Below are positions 54,657 through 63,267 of a stretch of 64,000 nucleotides of DNA, one piece after another. The stretch lies in contig NZ_JAMLJL010000002.1 in the NCBI RefSeq assembly GCF_023634845.1, positions 62,001 to 126,000 of the forward strand, read 5' to 3'. The notes beneath the pieces were generated by a model, which was not told the DNA's origin, did no database searches, and was given only the letters and a program-made list of their open reading frames with translations. Origin of the DNA: Flavobacterium amniphilum (lineage in GTDB: Bacteria > Bacteroidota > Bacteroidia > Flavobacteriales > Flavobacteriaceae). Each line of letters opens with the position of its first letter. The first letter of the stretch is position 1. The translations under genes were made by a program, and so were the position numbers.

Positions 54657-57203
54657 ATGGATGATAATTTTTCACCAAGAGTCAGAGATGTAATCACTTA
54701 CAGTAAAGAAGAGGCCTTACGTTTAGGCCATGATTTTATTGGAACCGAACATCTGATGCTTGGCATTTTAAGAGACGGAAGCGGAACTGCCATAAATATT
54801 CTTAATAATTTGTCAGTCGATTTAGAGCATTTACGACGAAAAGTTGAAATTTTAAGCCCTCCCAATCCAAACCCTGCCTCAAGCAACGACAAAAAAAACC
54901 TGCACCTAACCCGGCAGGCCGAAAGAGCACTCAAAACTACTTTTCTGGAAGCAAAAGTTTTCCAGAGCAGTACAATCAGTACCGGACATTTACTATTGTG
55001 TATTTTACGCAACGAGAATGATCCTACTACTAAATTATTAAACAAGCTGAAAATCGATTATGATACAGCAAAAGAACAATATTTAACTATGATGCCAAAC
55101 GAAGAAGATTTTCAAGACAATTTCCCTAAAAATGAATCTTCATATGGGGACGATTCAGGACAAGATGACAGCTTAAGAGAAGGAAACTTCAACAATCCTG
55201 CCAATAAATCCAATAAGAAATCAAAAACCCCGGTTCTGGATAATTTTGGACGCGATTTAACAGAAATGGCTGAAGAAGGAAAACTAGATCCGGTTGTGGG
55301 GCGTGAAAAAGAAATCGAGCGTGTTTCCCAGATTTTAAGCCGCAGAAAGAAAAACAACCCATTATTGATTGGCGAACCGGGCGTGGGTAAATCTGCTATT
55401 GCAGAAGGACTGGCCTTACGCATCATTCAAAAGAAAGTTTCCAGAATTCTTTACAATAAAAGAGTTGTTACTTTAGACCTGGCTTCTCTTGTTGCCGGTA
55501 CAAAATACCGCGGACAATTTGAAGAAAGAATGAAAGCCGTAATGAATGAGTTGGAAAAAAATGACGATATCATTCTATTCATTGATGAAATCCACACAAT
55601 CGTGGGTGCCGGTGGCGCTACAGGTTCTTTGGATGCGTCAAATATGTTTAAACCCGCATTAGCACGTGGAGAGATTCAATGTATCGGTGCCACTACATTA
55701 GATGAATACCGTCAGTATATAGAAAAAGACGGAGCTTTAGAACGTCGTTTCCAAAAAGTAATTGTTGAACCAACATCAATTGAAGAAACAATCACAATTT
55801 TGAATAATGTAAAAGGCAAATATGAAGACCATCATAATGTAGTTTACACTTCTGAAGCAATTGAAGCCTGTGTGAAATTAACAGAAAGATACATGTCTGA
55901 AAGATTCTTACCAGACAAGGCAATTGATGCTTTGGATGAAGCAGGATCCCGCGTCCATATCACCAATATTGATGTTCCGAAACAAATTCTGGATTTGGAA
56001 CGCCAATTGGAAGAAGTTCGCGAACTTAAAAATTCTGTTGTTAAAAGACAAAAATATGAAGAGGCTGCTAAACTCCGTGATGATGAAAAACGTCTGGAAA
56101 AAGAACTGGCAATCGCACAAGAACAATGGGAAGAAGATTCAAAAAATAACCGCATTCAGGTAACAGAAGATAACGTTGCCGATGTAGTTTCAATGATGAC
56201 CGGAATACCAGTTAACCGTATTGCTCAAACCGAAAGTAATAAGTTAGCAAAATTACCTGAACTTATTGAAAATAAAGTTATTGGACAAAAAGATGCTGTA
56301 CAGAAAATTGCCCGTGCCATCCAAAGAAACAGAGCTGGTTTAAAAGATCCAAACAAACCAATCGGTTCATTTATTTTCTTAGGTCAAACCGGTGTTGGTA
56401 AAACACAATTAGCAAAAGTACTGGCTAAAGAATTGTTTGATTCTGAAGATGCTTTAGTACGTATTGACATGAGTGAATACATGGAAAAATTTGCCATTTC
56501 CAGATTAGTTGGTGCGCCTCCGGGATACGTTGGCTATGAAGAAGGCGGACAATTAACCGAAAAAGTTAGACGCAAGCCTTATTGTGTAGTTTTATTGGAT
56601 GAAATTGAAAAAGCGCATCCGGATGTATTCAACATGATGCTTCAGGTATTGGATGACGGTTATTTAACTGACAGCTTAGGTCGTAAAATTGACTTCAGAA
56701 ACACGATTATCATTATGACATCCAATGTTGGGGCACGTCAATTAAAAGATTTCGGTCAGGGAGTTGGTTTCGGAACTGCTGCCAAAGTGGCGCAAGCTGA
56801 CGACAATTCAAAAAGCATCATTGAAAATGCGCTTAAAAAAGCATTTGCTCCTGAATTCCTGAACAGAATTGATGATGTTATTGTATTCAACACATTGGAA
56901 AAAGAAGATATCGATTTAATCATCGAAATCGAATTGAAAAAACTATACGGACGCGTTAAAGATCTGGGGTACGACCTACGATTATCTGACGAAGCCAAAG
57001 CTTTCATTGCTGATAAAGGATTTGACAAGCAATTTGGCGCAAGACCTTTAAAACGAGCTATTCAAAAATATGTTGAAGACGCATTGGCAGAAGAAATAAT
57101 TACTTCAAAAATCCATGAAGGTGATATTATCGAAATGGATTTGGATACTGATGCCCAAGAGCTTAAGGTCAAAATCAAAAAAGCACAGAAGCCTACTAAT
57201 TAG
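54657..57203 (+). CDS. clpC: ATP-dependent Clp protease ATP-binding subunit ClpC
   Basis: 848 residues. Hsp100 unfoldase working with ClpP. Two Clp-N repeats (about 5-65 and 80-145), an acidic linker, AAA1 with Walker A GEPGVGKSAIAEG and Walker B IILFIDEIHTI, a middle domain with UVR-like EEAAKLRDDEKRLEKEL (about 465), AAA2 with GQTGVGKTQLAKV and VVLLDEIEKAHPDV, and the ClpP-contact tripeptide VGF in GVGFGTA. The D2 C-terminal domain ends FGARPLKRAIQKYVED. The stop codon lies within its terminator stem. No mcsA/mcsB or ctsR neighbours are seen. Confidence 0.95.
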   Translation: MDDNFSPRVRDVITYSKEEALRLGHDFIGTEHLMLGILRDGSGTAINILNNLSVDLEHLRRKVEILSPPNPNPASSNDKKNLHLTRQAERALKTTFLEAKVFQSSTISTGHLLLCILRNENDPTTKLLNKLKIDYDTAKEQYLTMMPNEEDFQDNFPKNESSYGDDSGQDDSLREGNFNNPANKSNKKSKTPVLDNFGRDLTEMAEEGKLDPVVGREKEIERVSQILSRRKKNNPLLIGEPGVGKSAIAEGLALRIIQKKVSRILYNKRVVTLDLASLVAGTKYRGQFEERMKAVMNELEKNDDIILFIDEIHTIVGAGGATGSLDASNMFKPALARGEIQCIGATTLDEYRQYIEKDGALERRFQKVIVEPTSIEETITILNNVKGKYEDHHNVVYTSEAIEACVKLTERYMSERFLPDKAIDALDEAGSRVHITNIDVPKQILDLERQLEEVRELKNSVVKRQKYEEAAKLRDDEKRLEKELAIAQEQWEEDSKNNRIQVTEDNVADVVSMMTGIPVNRIAQTESNKLAKLPELIENKVIGQKDAVQKIARAIQRNRAGLKDPNKPIGSFIFLGQTGVGKTQLAKVLAKELFDSEDALVRIDMSEYMEKFAISRLVGAPPGYVGYEEGGQLTEKVRRKPYCVVLLDEIEKAHPDVFNMMLQVLDDGYLTDSLGRKIDFRNTIIIMTSNVGARQLKDFGQGVGFGTAAKVAQADDNSKSIIENALKKAFAPEFLNRIDDVIVFNTLEKEDIDLIIEIELKKLYGRVKDLGYDLRLSDEAKAFIADKGFDKQFGARPLKRAIQKYVEDALAEEIITSKIHEGDIIEMDLDTDAQELKVKIKKAQKPTN

Positions 57204-57218
57204 TAGGCTTTTTTTTTT
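57191..57218 (+). terminator. clpC terminator overlapping the stop codon
   Basis: The 18-base palindrome GCCTACTAATTAGTAGGC (57191-57208) contains the clpC TAG stop and is followed by a run of T. Confidence 0.88.
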
Positions 57219-57261
57219 GAAATAATGTACTTACCTTAGTTTTTTGAATAAAACTATATCT

Positions 57262-58635
57262 ATGTCTCAAAGCAAAGTAATTATTGGTAGTGAAGAGTGG
57301 TGTTCCTTTCCTGATTTAGGTATTCCTTACATTAAAGCAAGAGTAGATTCAGGAGCAAAAACATCATCCTTACATGCTACTAATATTGCGCCATTTACAA
57401 GAAATGGTGAAGATTGGGTTAAATTTGACATTAATCCGCTTCAGAATAATTCCAAATTAGTCAAACACTGCGAAGCAAAACTTATAGACAAACGAGTGGT
57501 AAAAAGCTCAAGTGGTTACCGCGAACAGCGTTTTGTCATTCAAACAGAATTAAAAATCGGGGAAGAAAACTGGCAAATCGAAATGACATTAGCCAACAGG
57601 GATTCCATGGGATTCCGGATGCTTTTAGGAAGAGAGGCCATGATTGGAAAATTATTGGTCGATCCGGAAGAAAAGTATTTATTGGGTCAGCCAACATTTG
57701 ATGAAATTAAAAACTATTACAATGTAATAAAAGAAACGAAAAATGGTTTAAGAATTGCATTATTAGCCAGTAATCCAGAGTTATATAGTAATAAAAGAAT
57801 CATTGAGGCAGGTGAAATAAGAGGCCATCAAATGGAATTCCTAAACATAAAGGAATGTTACATAAAACTAGATGCAACCACCCCCGAAATACACTATCGA
57901 GGTGGAAGGGTTTTGGATAATTTTGACGCAGTAATTCCAAGAATCCGTCCCAGCATGACCTTTTACGGATGTGCTTTAACACGCCAATTTGAAGCCATGA
58001 AAGTATTTACTTTAAATTCGGCTGCGGCTATTACACAATCAAGAGATAAGTTATTTTCATTGCAATTATTGCTTAGAAACGGTGTTGACATACCGACTAC
58101 AGGATTTGCAAATTCACCTTTGGATACCAATGATTTAATTAATATGGTAGGCGGCTCTCCTTTAATCATAAAACTTTTGGAAGGAACCCAAGGAAAAGGT
58201 GTGGTGTTAGCAGAAACCAAAAAAGCTGCCGAATCGGTAATCAATGCTTTTAAAAGCTTAAATGCTAATATTTTAGTTCAGGAATTCATCAAGGAAGCAA
58301 ACGGAAAGGATTTACGTCTTTTTGTTGTTGACGGTAAAGTGGTTGCCGCTATGCAACGTGAAGCTGCTCCGGGTGAATTCAGGGCGAATATCCATATGGG
58401 AGGTACAGCTTCAGTCATAAAAGTTACGGCCGAAGAGAAAAAAATTGCGATTAAAGCAGCTAAGGCAATGGACTTAAAAGTTGCCGGTGTTGACATTATC
58501 CGTTCCTCAAAAGGTCCATTGTTGCTTGAAGTAAACTCCTCTCCCGGATTAGAAGGCATTGAAGGCGCAACACATAAAGATATTGCCGGTGAAATGATTA
58601 AGGCAATCGAAAAAAGCTTAAAAATCAAGATATGA
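57262..58635 (+). CDS. RimB-RimK fusion: retropepsin-like domain plus ATP-grasp ligase
   Basis: 457 residues from the ATG at 57262. The first about 140 residues are a RimB/putative ATP-dependent zinc protease (DUF785) domain with the aspartic-protease motif [17 protein letters not shown] and the later [20 protein letters not shown]. The last about 300 residues are a RimK-type ATP-grasp ligase: [34 protein letters not shown] (ATP lid), [20 protein letters not shown], and [17 protein letters not shown]. RimK adds glutamates to ribosomal protein S6 C-termini; RimB modulates it. Having both in one chain suggests coupled addition and removal. Overlaps the DUF421 gene by 4 bases. Confidence 0.9.
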   Translation: MSQSKVIIGSEEWCSFPDLGIPYIKARVDSGAKTSSLHATNIAPFTRNGEDWVKFDINPLQNNSKLVKHCEAKLIDKRVVKSSSGYREQRFVIQTELKIGEENWQIEMTLANRDSMGFRMLLGREAMIGKLLVDPEEKYLLGQPTFDEIKNYYNVIKETKNGLRIALLASNPELYSNKRIIEAGEIRGHQMEFLNIKECYIKLDATTPEIHYRGGRVLDNFDAVIPRIRPSMTFYGCALTRQFEAMKVFTLNSAAAITQSRDKLFSLQLLLRNGVDIPTTGFANSPLDTNDLINMVGGSPLIIKLLEGTQGKGVVLAETKKAAESVINAFKSLNANILVQEFIKEANGKDLRLFVVDGKVVAAMQREAAPGEFRANIHMGGTASVIKVTAEEKKIAIKAAKAMDLKVAGVDIIRSSKGPLLLEVNSSPGLEGIEGATHKDIAGEMIKAIEKSLKIKI

Positions 58636-59135
58636 ACCCTTACTTAGATATTGTATTGCGAAGTATTGCCGTGTATTTATTCATGGTAATCGCTTTACGT
58701 ATCTTCGGAAAAAAGGAATTATCACAACTTAATTCTTCCGATATTATCCTGATCTTATTAATCAGTAATTCGGTTCAAAACGCTATGGTCGGCCCTAATA
58801 CTTCCTTACTGGGTGGAATTACGGCCGCTTTTGTATTGTTTATAATCAATTTTCTTTTCAAAAAAACCATTCTTAAATCCACTTTTGTCAAAAATCTCAT
58901 ATTGGACAAACCGGAAATATTGATACATGACGGAAAAACCGAATATGACACTCTTGCTAAATTAGGAATTACATCTGACGAACTGGAAGAAGCCATGCGC
59001 GAACACGGTGTATTAAAATATGACGAAGTCAAATTGGCTATGTTTGAAACCGATGGAAACATCAGTATTATTTCAGGTAAAGAAAATTTAAAGCATACAA
59101 AACATAAAAGAAGAATTCATAAATCTCTAAATTAA
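58632..59135 (+). CDS. DUF421 (YetF-like) membrane protein
   Basis: 167 residues. Three membrane helices in the first about 85 residues with the family motif [38 protein letters not shown], then a cytoplasmic alpha/beta domain ([36 protein letters not shown]). The start codon overlaps the RimK stop (ATGA), so the two are translationally coupled. Such proteins have been linked with membrane or spore physiology in Bacillus, but no activity is known here. It is somewhat shorter than the usual 200-plus residue family members. Confidence 0.88.
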   Translation: MNPYLDIVLRSIAVYLFMVIALRIFGKKELSQLNSSDIILILLISNSVQNAMVGPNTSLLGGITAAFVLFIINFLFKKTILKSTFVKNLILDKPEILIHDGKTEYDTLAKLGITSDELEEAMREHGVLKYDEVKLAMFETDGNISIISGKENLKHTKHKRRIHKSLN

Positions 59136-59140
59136 AGAAA

Positions 59141-59599
59141 ATGAATGAAGAAAACCATTACGCTCTGGCCGAAATGTTAATCAGAAAACCTGTTGGCTTG
59201 GTTTTCGAAGCTTTTATCAATCCTGAAATCACTAGTAAATTTTGGTTCACAAAAGGTTCAGGAAAACTAGTTGAAGGTGAAAAGGTCGATTGGACTTGGA
59301 AAATGTATAATCATACAGTAACCGTCTTTGTCAAGGAAATTTCAATTAACAAAACTATCAAAGTTGAATGGGGAAACTATGATGAATTGTCTTCTGTTAC
59401 CTGGACATTCAAAGAAATTGACACAGATAGCACATTTGTAAGTGTAAAAAATGAAGGCTTTAAAGGTGACTCTGATAAAGTTCTATCACAAGTCAGGGAT
59501 TCTACCGAAGGATTTACTTTGGTTTTAGCCGGTTTAAAAGCGTATTTAGAGCATAACATCCAATTAAATTTAGTCGGAGACCGATTTCCAAATCCATAA
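59141..59599 (+). CDS. SRPBCC / AHSA1-like protein, copy 1
   Basis: 152 residues of the START-like (Bet v1-like) fold found in Aha1 C-terminal homologues: EMLIRKPVGLVFEAFINPEITSKFWFTKGSGKL, then WTWKMYNHTVTVFVKEI, EWGNYDELSSVTWTFKE, and a C-terminal helix (STEGFTLVLAGLKAYLEHNIQLN). Ligand unknown. It lies 5 bases after DUF421 and 3 bases before the TMEM175 gene in a compact operon. Confidence 0.88.
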   Translation: MNEENHYALAEMLIRKPVGLVFEAFINPEITSKFWFTKGSGKLVEGEKVDWTWKMYNHTVTVFVKEISINKTIKVEWGNYDELSSVTWTFKEIDTDSTFVSVKNEGFKGDSDKVLSQVRDSTEGFTLVLAGLKAYLEHNIQLNLVGDRFPNP

Positions 59600-59602
59600 A
59601 AC

Positions 59603-60181
59603 ATGAACAAAAACAGACTCGAAGCTTTCAGTGACGGCGTGCTAGCCATAATTATCACTATCATGGTTTTGGAATTAAAAACACCTGAAGGTACTAATTT
59701 CAATGCGCTTCTGAAACTATTCCCGATATTTATCAGTTATGTACTGAGTTTTATTTACGTTGGTATTTATTGGAACAATCACCATCATATGATGCATACC
59801 GTAAAAAAAGTGACAGGAGGTATTTTGTGGGCCAATCTTCATTTATTATTCTGGCTTTCACTTATTCCTTTTGCTACAGCCTGGATTGGAGAACATAACT
59901 TTGCTCCATTCCCAATGTTTTCATATGGATTTGTGCTTTTAATGTGTGGTGTAGCGTACAACATTCTTCAAAATCAGATTATCAAAACACAAGGTGAAAA
60001 TTCTTTATTATCAAAAGCTGTCGGTAAAGACTTTAAAGGTAAAATTTCTCCAGTTTTGTATTTAGTAGCAATATTATCTACCTATTATCATGAAGTTTTT
60101 TCCGGTATTATTTATATTTTAGTGGCACTGATGTGGCTGATTCCAGATAAAAGGATTGAAAAAATTATTGATAACGAATAA
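59603..60181 (+). CDS. TMEM175-family (DUF1211) predicted potassium channel
   Basis: 192 residues. The signature FSDGVLAIIITIMVLELKTP (FSD motif on the first membrane helix) identifies the TMEM175/DUF1211 family; prokaryotic members have been shown to form potassium channels as tetramers. Further hydrophobic segments lie at about 41-58, 73-91, 104-122 and 152-172, with HHHMMHTVKKV between the second and third. It is preceded by the SRPBCC gene at 3 bases and followed by the DUF1272 gene. Confidence 0.88.
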   Translation: MNKNRLEAFSDGVLAIIITIMVLELKTPEGTNFNALLKLFPIFISYVLSFIYVGIYWNNHHHMMHTVKKVTGGILWANLHLLFWLSLIPFATAWIGEHNFAPFPMFSYGFVLLMCGVAYNILQNQIIKTQGENSLLSKAVGKDFKGKISPVLYLVAILSTYYHEVFSGIIYILVALMWLIPDKRIEKIIDNE

Positions 60182-60191
60182 ACTCAGAATT

Positions 60192-60371
60192 ATGGAAATG
60201 AGAACCCAATGCGAAAAATGCAACACAACATTAAACAATCAATCCGAAGCTTATATCTGTAGTTATGAGTGTACCTATTGCCCAGATTGTTTTCATGAAT
60301 TGAATGCAATTTGCCCGAATTGTTCAGGCGAATTGGTAATCAGACCCAAACGCAAACCAAAAACAGACTAA
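60192..60371 (+). CDS. DUF1272 small zinc-ribbon-like protein
   Basis: 59 residues from the ATG at 60192 (another ATG two codons on is also possible). Four Cys pairs, CEKC, CSYEC, CPDC and CPNC, make a double zinc-binding domain, followed by a basic tail RPKRKPK. DUF1272 proteins are of unknown function; my start gives the usual short form. It sits between the TMEM175 gene (10-base gap) and the second SRPBCC gene (1-base gap). Confidence 0.85.
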   Translation: MEMRTQCEKCNTTLNNQSEAYICSYECTYCPDCFHELNAICPNCSGELVIRPKRKPKTD

Positions 60372-60372
60372 T

Positions 60373-60801
60373 ATGCCTACAATTTACCACGACTTTACCA
60401 TAAATTCTAGTCCTGAAAGGGTTTTTGAAACAGTTTCCACTCCGTATGGACTCGACAACTGGTGGACACAGCGCTCCAGCGGTAAACAGGAAATAGGATC
60501 TGTATTCAATCTCTTTTTCACGGAAGAATACAATTGGTTTGCCGAAGTCAGCGTCCTGAAACACAATGAGCAAATCGAATTCACAATGGTTAAAGCAATG
60601 GCCGATTGGCTGCCTACCAGCTTTGGATTTATTTTAAAAGAAGAACAAAGAGGAATTACCACTGTTGAATTTTACCATAAGAATTGGGATTCTGTCAGTA
60701 AAGAATATAGAGTAGCCAGTTTTTGCTGGGCCAATCTTTTACGCCAAATGAAACAATATTTAGAAGAAGGAATCATAACACCATTTAACGAAAGAAACTA
60801 A
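60373..60801 (+). CDS. SRPBCC / AHSA1-like protein, copy 2
   Basis: 142 residues. START-like fold: IYHDFTINSSPERVFETVSTPYGLDNWWTQRSSG at the N-terminus, FNLFFTEEYNWFAEVSVL, then GITTVEFYHKNWD and a C-terminal helix FCWANLLRQMKQYLEEG. It differs clearly from the first SRPBCC protein of this operon, so it is not a recent duplicate. Ligand unknown. Starts one base after DUF1272 and ends two bases before DUF1304. Confidence 0.88.
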   Translation: MPTIYHDFTINSSPERVFETVSTPYGLDNWWTQRSSGKQEIGSVFNLFFTEEYNWFAEVSVLKHNEQIEFTMVKAMADWLPTSFGFILKEEQRGITTVEFYHKNWDSVSKEYRVASFCWANLLRQMKQYLEEGIITPFNERN

Positions 60802-60803
60802 CT

Positions 60804-61166
60804 ATGAACATTATCGCAATAATTTTAATCGGATTTGTAATATTCATCCACATTTACATCGTTTGGCTTGAAATGTTTGCCTGGACAACCCGTGCAAAAA
60901 AAGTATTCAGGACAATTCCGGAGCATTTATTTGAACCTACTAAAGTTTTGGCTGCAAACCAAGGTTTATATAACGGGTTTTTGGCAGCAGGGCTAATCTG
61001 GTCGTTTTTTATCCAGAATGAAGAATGGAGTAAAAATGTAGCTCTGTTTTTTCTTGGATGTGTTGCCGTTGCAGGCATTTACGGAGCTATAACTGCTTCC
61101 AGAAGAATTTTATACGTACAAACAATCCCAGCAGCTTTAGGAATTTTAGCCGTTTTATTCCTTTAA
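60804..61166 (+). CDS. DUF1304 family membrane protein
   Basis: 120 residues, four predicted membrane helices (about 3-25, 53-69, 74-93 and 98-118). The start IILIGFVIFIHIYIVWLEMFAW and FRTIPEHLFEPTKVLAANQGLYNGFLAAGLIW are diagnostic for DUF1304, a family of small inner-membrane proteins of unknown function. It ends the seven-gene operon that begins with the RimB-RimK fusion, and its last 12 bases overlap the convergent GyrI-like gene. Confidence 0.88.
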   Translation: MNIIAIILIGFVIFIHIYIVWLEMFAWTTRAKKVFRTIPEHLFEPTKVLAANQGLYNGFLAAGLIWSFFIQNEEWSKNVALFFLGCVAVAGIYGAITASRRILYVQTIPAALGILAVLFL

Positions 61167-61637
61167 TTTTACCGGAATATAAATATCCTCTTCCGAATCA
61201 GGATTCATAGGATCATATTTCCCTTCAGGTATAATTTCAAAGTGAGGACGTGAATTATCCAGCTTATAATTTGACGCCGGAATACACTCACTAAAAATTT
61301 TTTCAAAAAAAACAGGAGCCTCTATGACATTTCCCTTATACGGAAAAACAGCATACAAGCCTCCTGTTAAATTGTATTGTTCCAATTCATTTGGGATTGC
61401 ATCAAAGTTGACTACTTCAACTAAAGCCCATTTTGTAAATTGCAATGTAGGATCTTGCATAAAATCATCAGAATAAATCTGTAATGAAATGCGCTCTCCT
61501 CCTATTCTATTCTGAACTTTTTTTACCAGCGGCATGAAACCTGCCCATAATTGTCCTGTTTTATTCACTACAAAAGACATTGATAATGATTTACCAACCA
61601 GTTTTTTCGGTGCAACAGAAACAATTTCGAAATTCAT
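61155..61637 (-). CDS. GyrI-like / AraC effector-binding-domain protein
   Basis: 160 residues, a single GyrI-like small-molecule-binding fold without a DNA-binding part: FEIVSVAPKKLVGKSL at the start, the middle VEVVNFDAIPNELEQYNLTGGLYAVFPYKG, and the ending SRPHFEIIPEGKYDPMNPDSEEDIYIPVK that is typical of the family. Such stand-alone domains bind or hydrolyse small molecules. It starts 2 bases after the hutH stop, so it shares the hutH transcript, but a link to histidine use is not established. Confidence 0.85.
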   Translation of the reverse strand: MNFEIVSVAPKKLVGKSLSMSFVVNKTGQLWAGFMPLVKKVQNRIGGERISLQIYSDDFMQDPTLQFTKWALVEVVNFDAIPNELEQYNLTGGLYAVFPYKGNVIEAPVFFEKIFSECIPASNYKLDNSRPHFEIIPEGKYDPMNPDSEEDIYIPVKLKE

Positions 61638-61639
61638 TT

Positions 61640-63142
61640 TTATTCTAATTCATCGATTTGAAAACTGTTCAGGAATTCAATTGATTTTTCAATATCATAA
61701 TGTAAAATTCGGTCTTCATTCACTAACGGAACTTCTTCACGGTATGATTTCAGGAACATTTCAATGAATTCACTTGATTGCAAAGGTCTTCTGAATTCAA
61801 TTGCCTGTGAAGCATTCATTAATTCAATTGCTAAGATACGCTCCAGATTTTCCATGATTTTCAAGCATTTGGTAGCAGCATTTGCTCCCATCGATACATG
61901 ATCCTCCTGTCCATTACTCGACACAATACTGTCGATACTTGCCGGAGTGGCCAATTGTTTATTCTGACTTACGATACTTGCTGCCGTATACTGTGGAATC
62001 ATGAATCCTGAATTCAATCCCGGATCACTAACCAGGAATGCAGGCAATTCTCTCAAACCAGAAATCAACTGATAGGTTCTTCTTTCTGAAATACTTCCTA
62101 ATTCTGCTAATGCCAATCCAAGGAAATCAAGTGCTAAAGCCAAAGGCTGTCCATGGAAATTTCCTCCCGAAATAATTAAATCATCTTCATAAAAGATATT
62201 GGGATTATCCGTAACTGAATTTATTTCCGTTTTGAAAACCTTTTTAACATAATCGATGGTATCTTTCGATGCTCCATGCACTTGTGGAATACAACGGAAT
62301 GAATATGGATCCTGAACATGTTTCTTAGGTTGCTTGATAATCTGGCTTCCGTCCAGTAAATCCTGGAAACGCTGTGCTGTCACAATTTGACCTTTATGCG
62401 GACGTACCATGTGGATTAATTCATTGAATGGCTCGATTCTTCCGTCAAAACCTTCTAATGAAATTGCTCCGATAACATCGGCTAAATAGGAATACTTGAT
62501 AGCCTTTAGCAAAGTATAACATCCGTAGGCACTCATAAACTGGGTCCCATTCAATAAAGCCAGACCTTCTTTAGATTTCAAAGCAATTGGTTCCCAGCCC
62601 ATCTTGGCCAAAACTTTTGAAGCCGGCTGACGGAATCCGTCAACATAAACCTCACCTTCTCCAATCAAAGGAAGACATAAATGTGCCAATGGAGCTAAAT
62701 CTCCCGAAGCTCCCAACGATCCTTGGGTGTAAACAACAGGTAAAACATCATTATTATAAAAATCAATCAATCGCTCAACTGTTTGTAATTGAACGCCTGA
62801 ATTTCCATAACTCAAGGATTTGATTTTTAATAACAACATGATTTTAACCACTTCATGAGGTACTTCGTCTCCCGTACCACAGGCGTGAGATTTCATTAAG
62901 TTTTCCTGAAGCTTTGTCAGGTTTTCGTTTGAAATTTTAATATTGTATAAAGAACCAAAACCGGTATTGATCCCATAAATAGGATCGGTTTGTGATTCCA
63001 TTTTTTTGTCAAGATATGCACGGCATTTTTCAATGTTTACGCGGGCTTCTTCCGATAATTGTAGTGTGAAATTTTGTGAAACGATTTCATGAAGCAATTC
63101 TAATGAAAACACATCAGAACTGATATAATGTACTGTATCCAT
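61640..63142 (-). CDS. hutH: Histidine ammonia-lyase
   Basis: 500 residues. Removes ammonia from histidine to give urocanate, the first step of histidine use. The MIO prosthetic group forms from A145-S146-G147 in GSLGASGDLAPLAHL. Also present are YGINTGFGSL near 57, SYGNSGVQ, the catalytic-loop region QDPYSFRCIPQVHGA, DNPNIFYEDD, and SIVSSNGQEDHVSMG. No other hut genes are visible next to it, so the rest of the pathway must be elsewhere. HAL rather than PAL/TAL is supported by the overall sequence and the NGTQFM segment, but selectivity residues were not checked. Confidence 0.9.
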   Translation of the reverse strand: MDTVHYISSDVFSLELLHEIVSQNFTLQLSEEARVNIEKCRAYLDKKMESQTDPIYGINTGFGSLYNIKISNENLTKLQENLMKSHACGTGDEVPHEVVKIMLLLKIKSLSYGNSGVQLQTVERLIDFYNNDVLPVVYTQGSLGASGDLAPLAHLCLPLIGEGEVYVDGFRQPASKVLAKMGWEPIALKSKEGLALLNGTQFMSAYGCYTLLKAIKYSYLADVIGAISLEGFDGRIEPFNELIHMVRPHKGQIVTAQRFQDLLDGSQIIKQPKKHVQDPYSFRCIPQVHGASKDTIDYVKKVFKTEINSVTDNPNIFYEDDLIISGGNFHGQPLALALDFLGLALAELGSISERRTYQLISGLRELPAFLVSDPGLNSGFMIPQYTAASIVSQNKQLATPASIDSIVSSNGQEDHVSMGANAATKCLKIMENLERILAIELMNASQAIEFRRPLQSSEFIEMFLKSYREEVPLVNEDRILHYDIEKSIEFLNSFQIDELE

Positions 63143-63239
63143 CTTAGTTAGTTAAATTGGACTCCAAAATTCAGTAAAAAAGCAGTGAAATCAAAATAAA
63201 TATTAGGAATTAATTAAGATTTATAATTCTCTTAATTCC

Positions 63240-63247
63240 TATATTTG
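63240..63247 (+). promoter_or_regulatory. Promoter -7 element of the gene at 63268
   Basis: TATATTTG, an exact TAnnTTTG match 20 bases before the ATG. No clear TTG at -33. Confidence 0.5.
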
Positions 63248-63267
63248 ATTCAATAAACAACATAACT

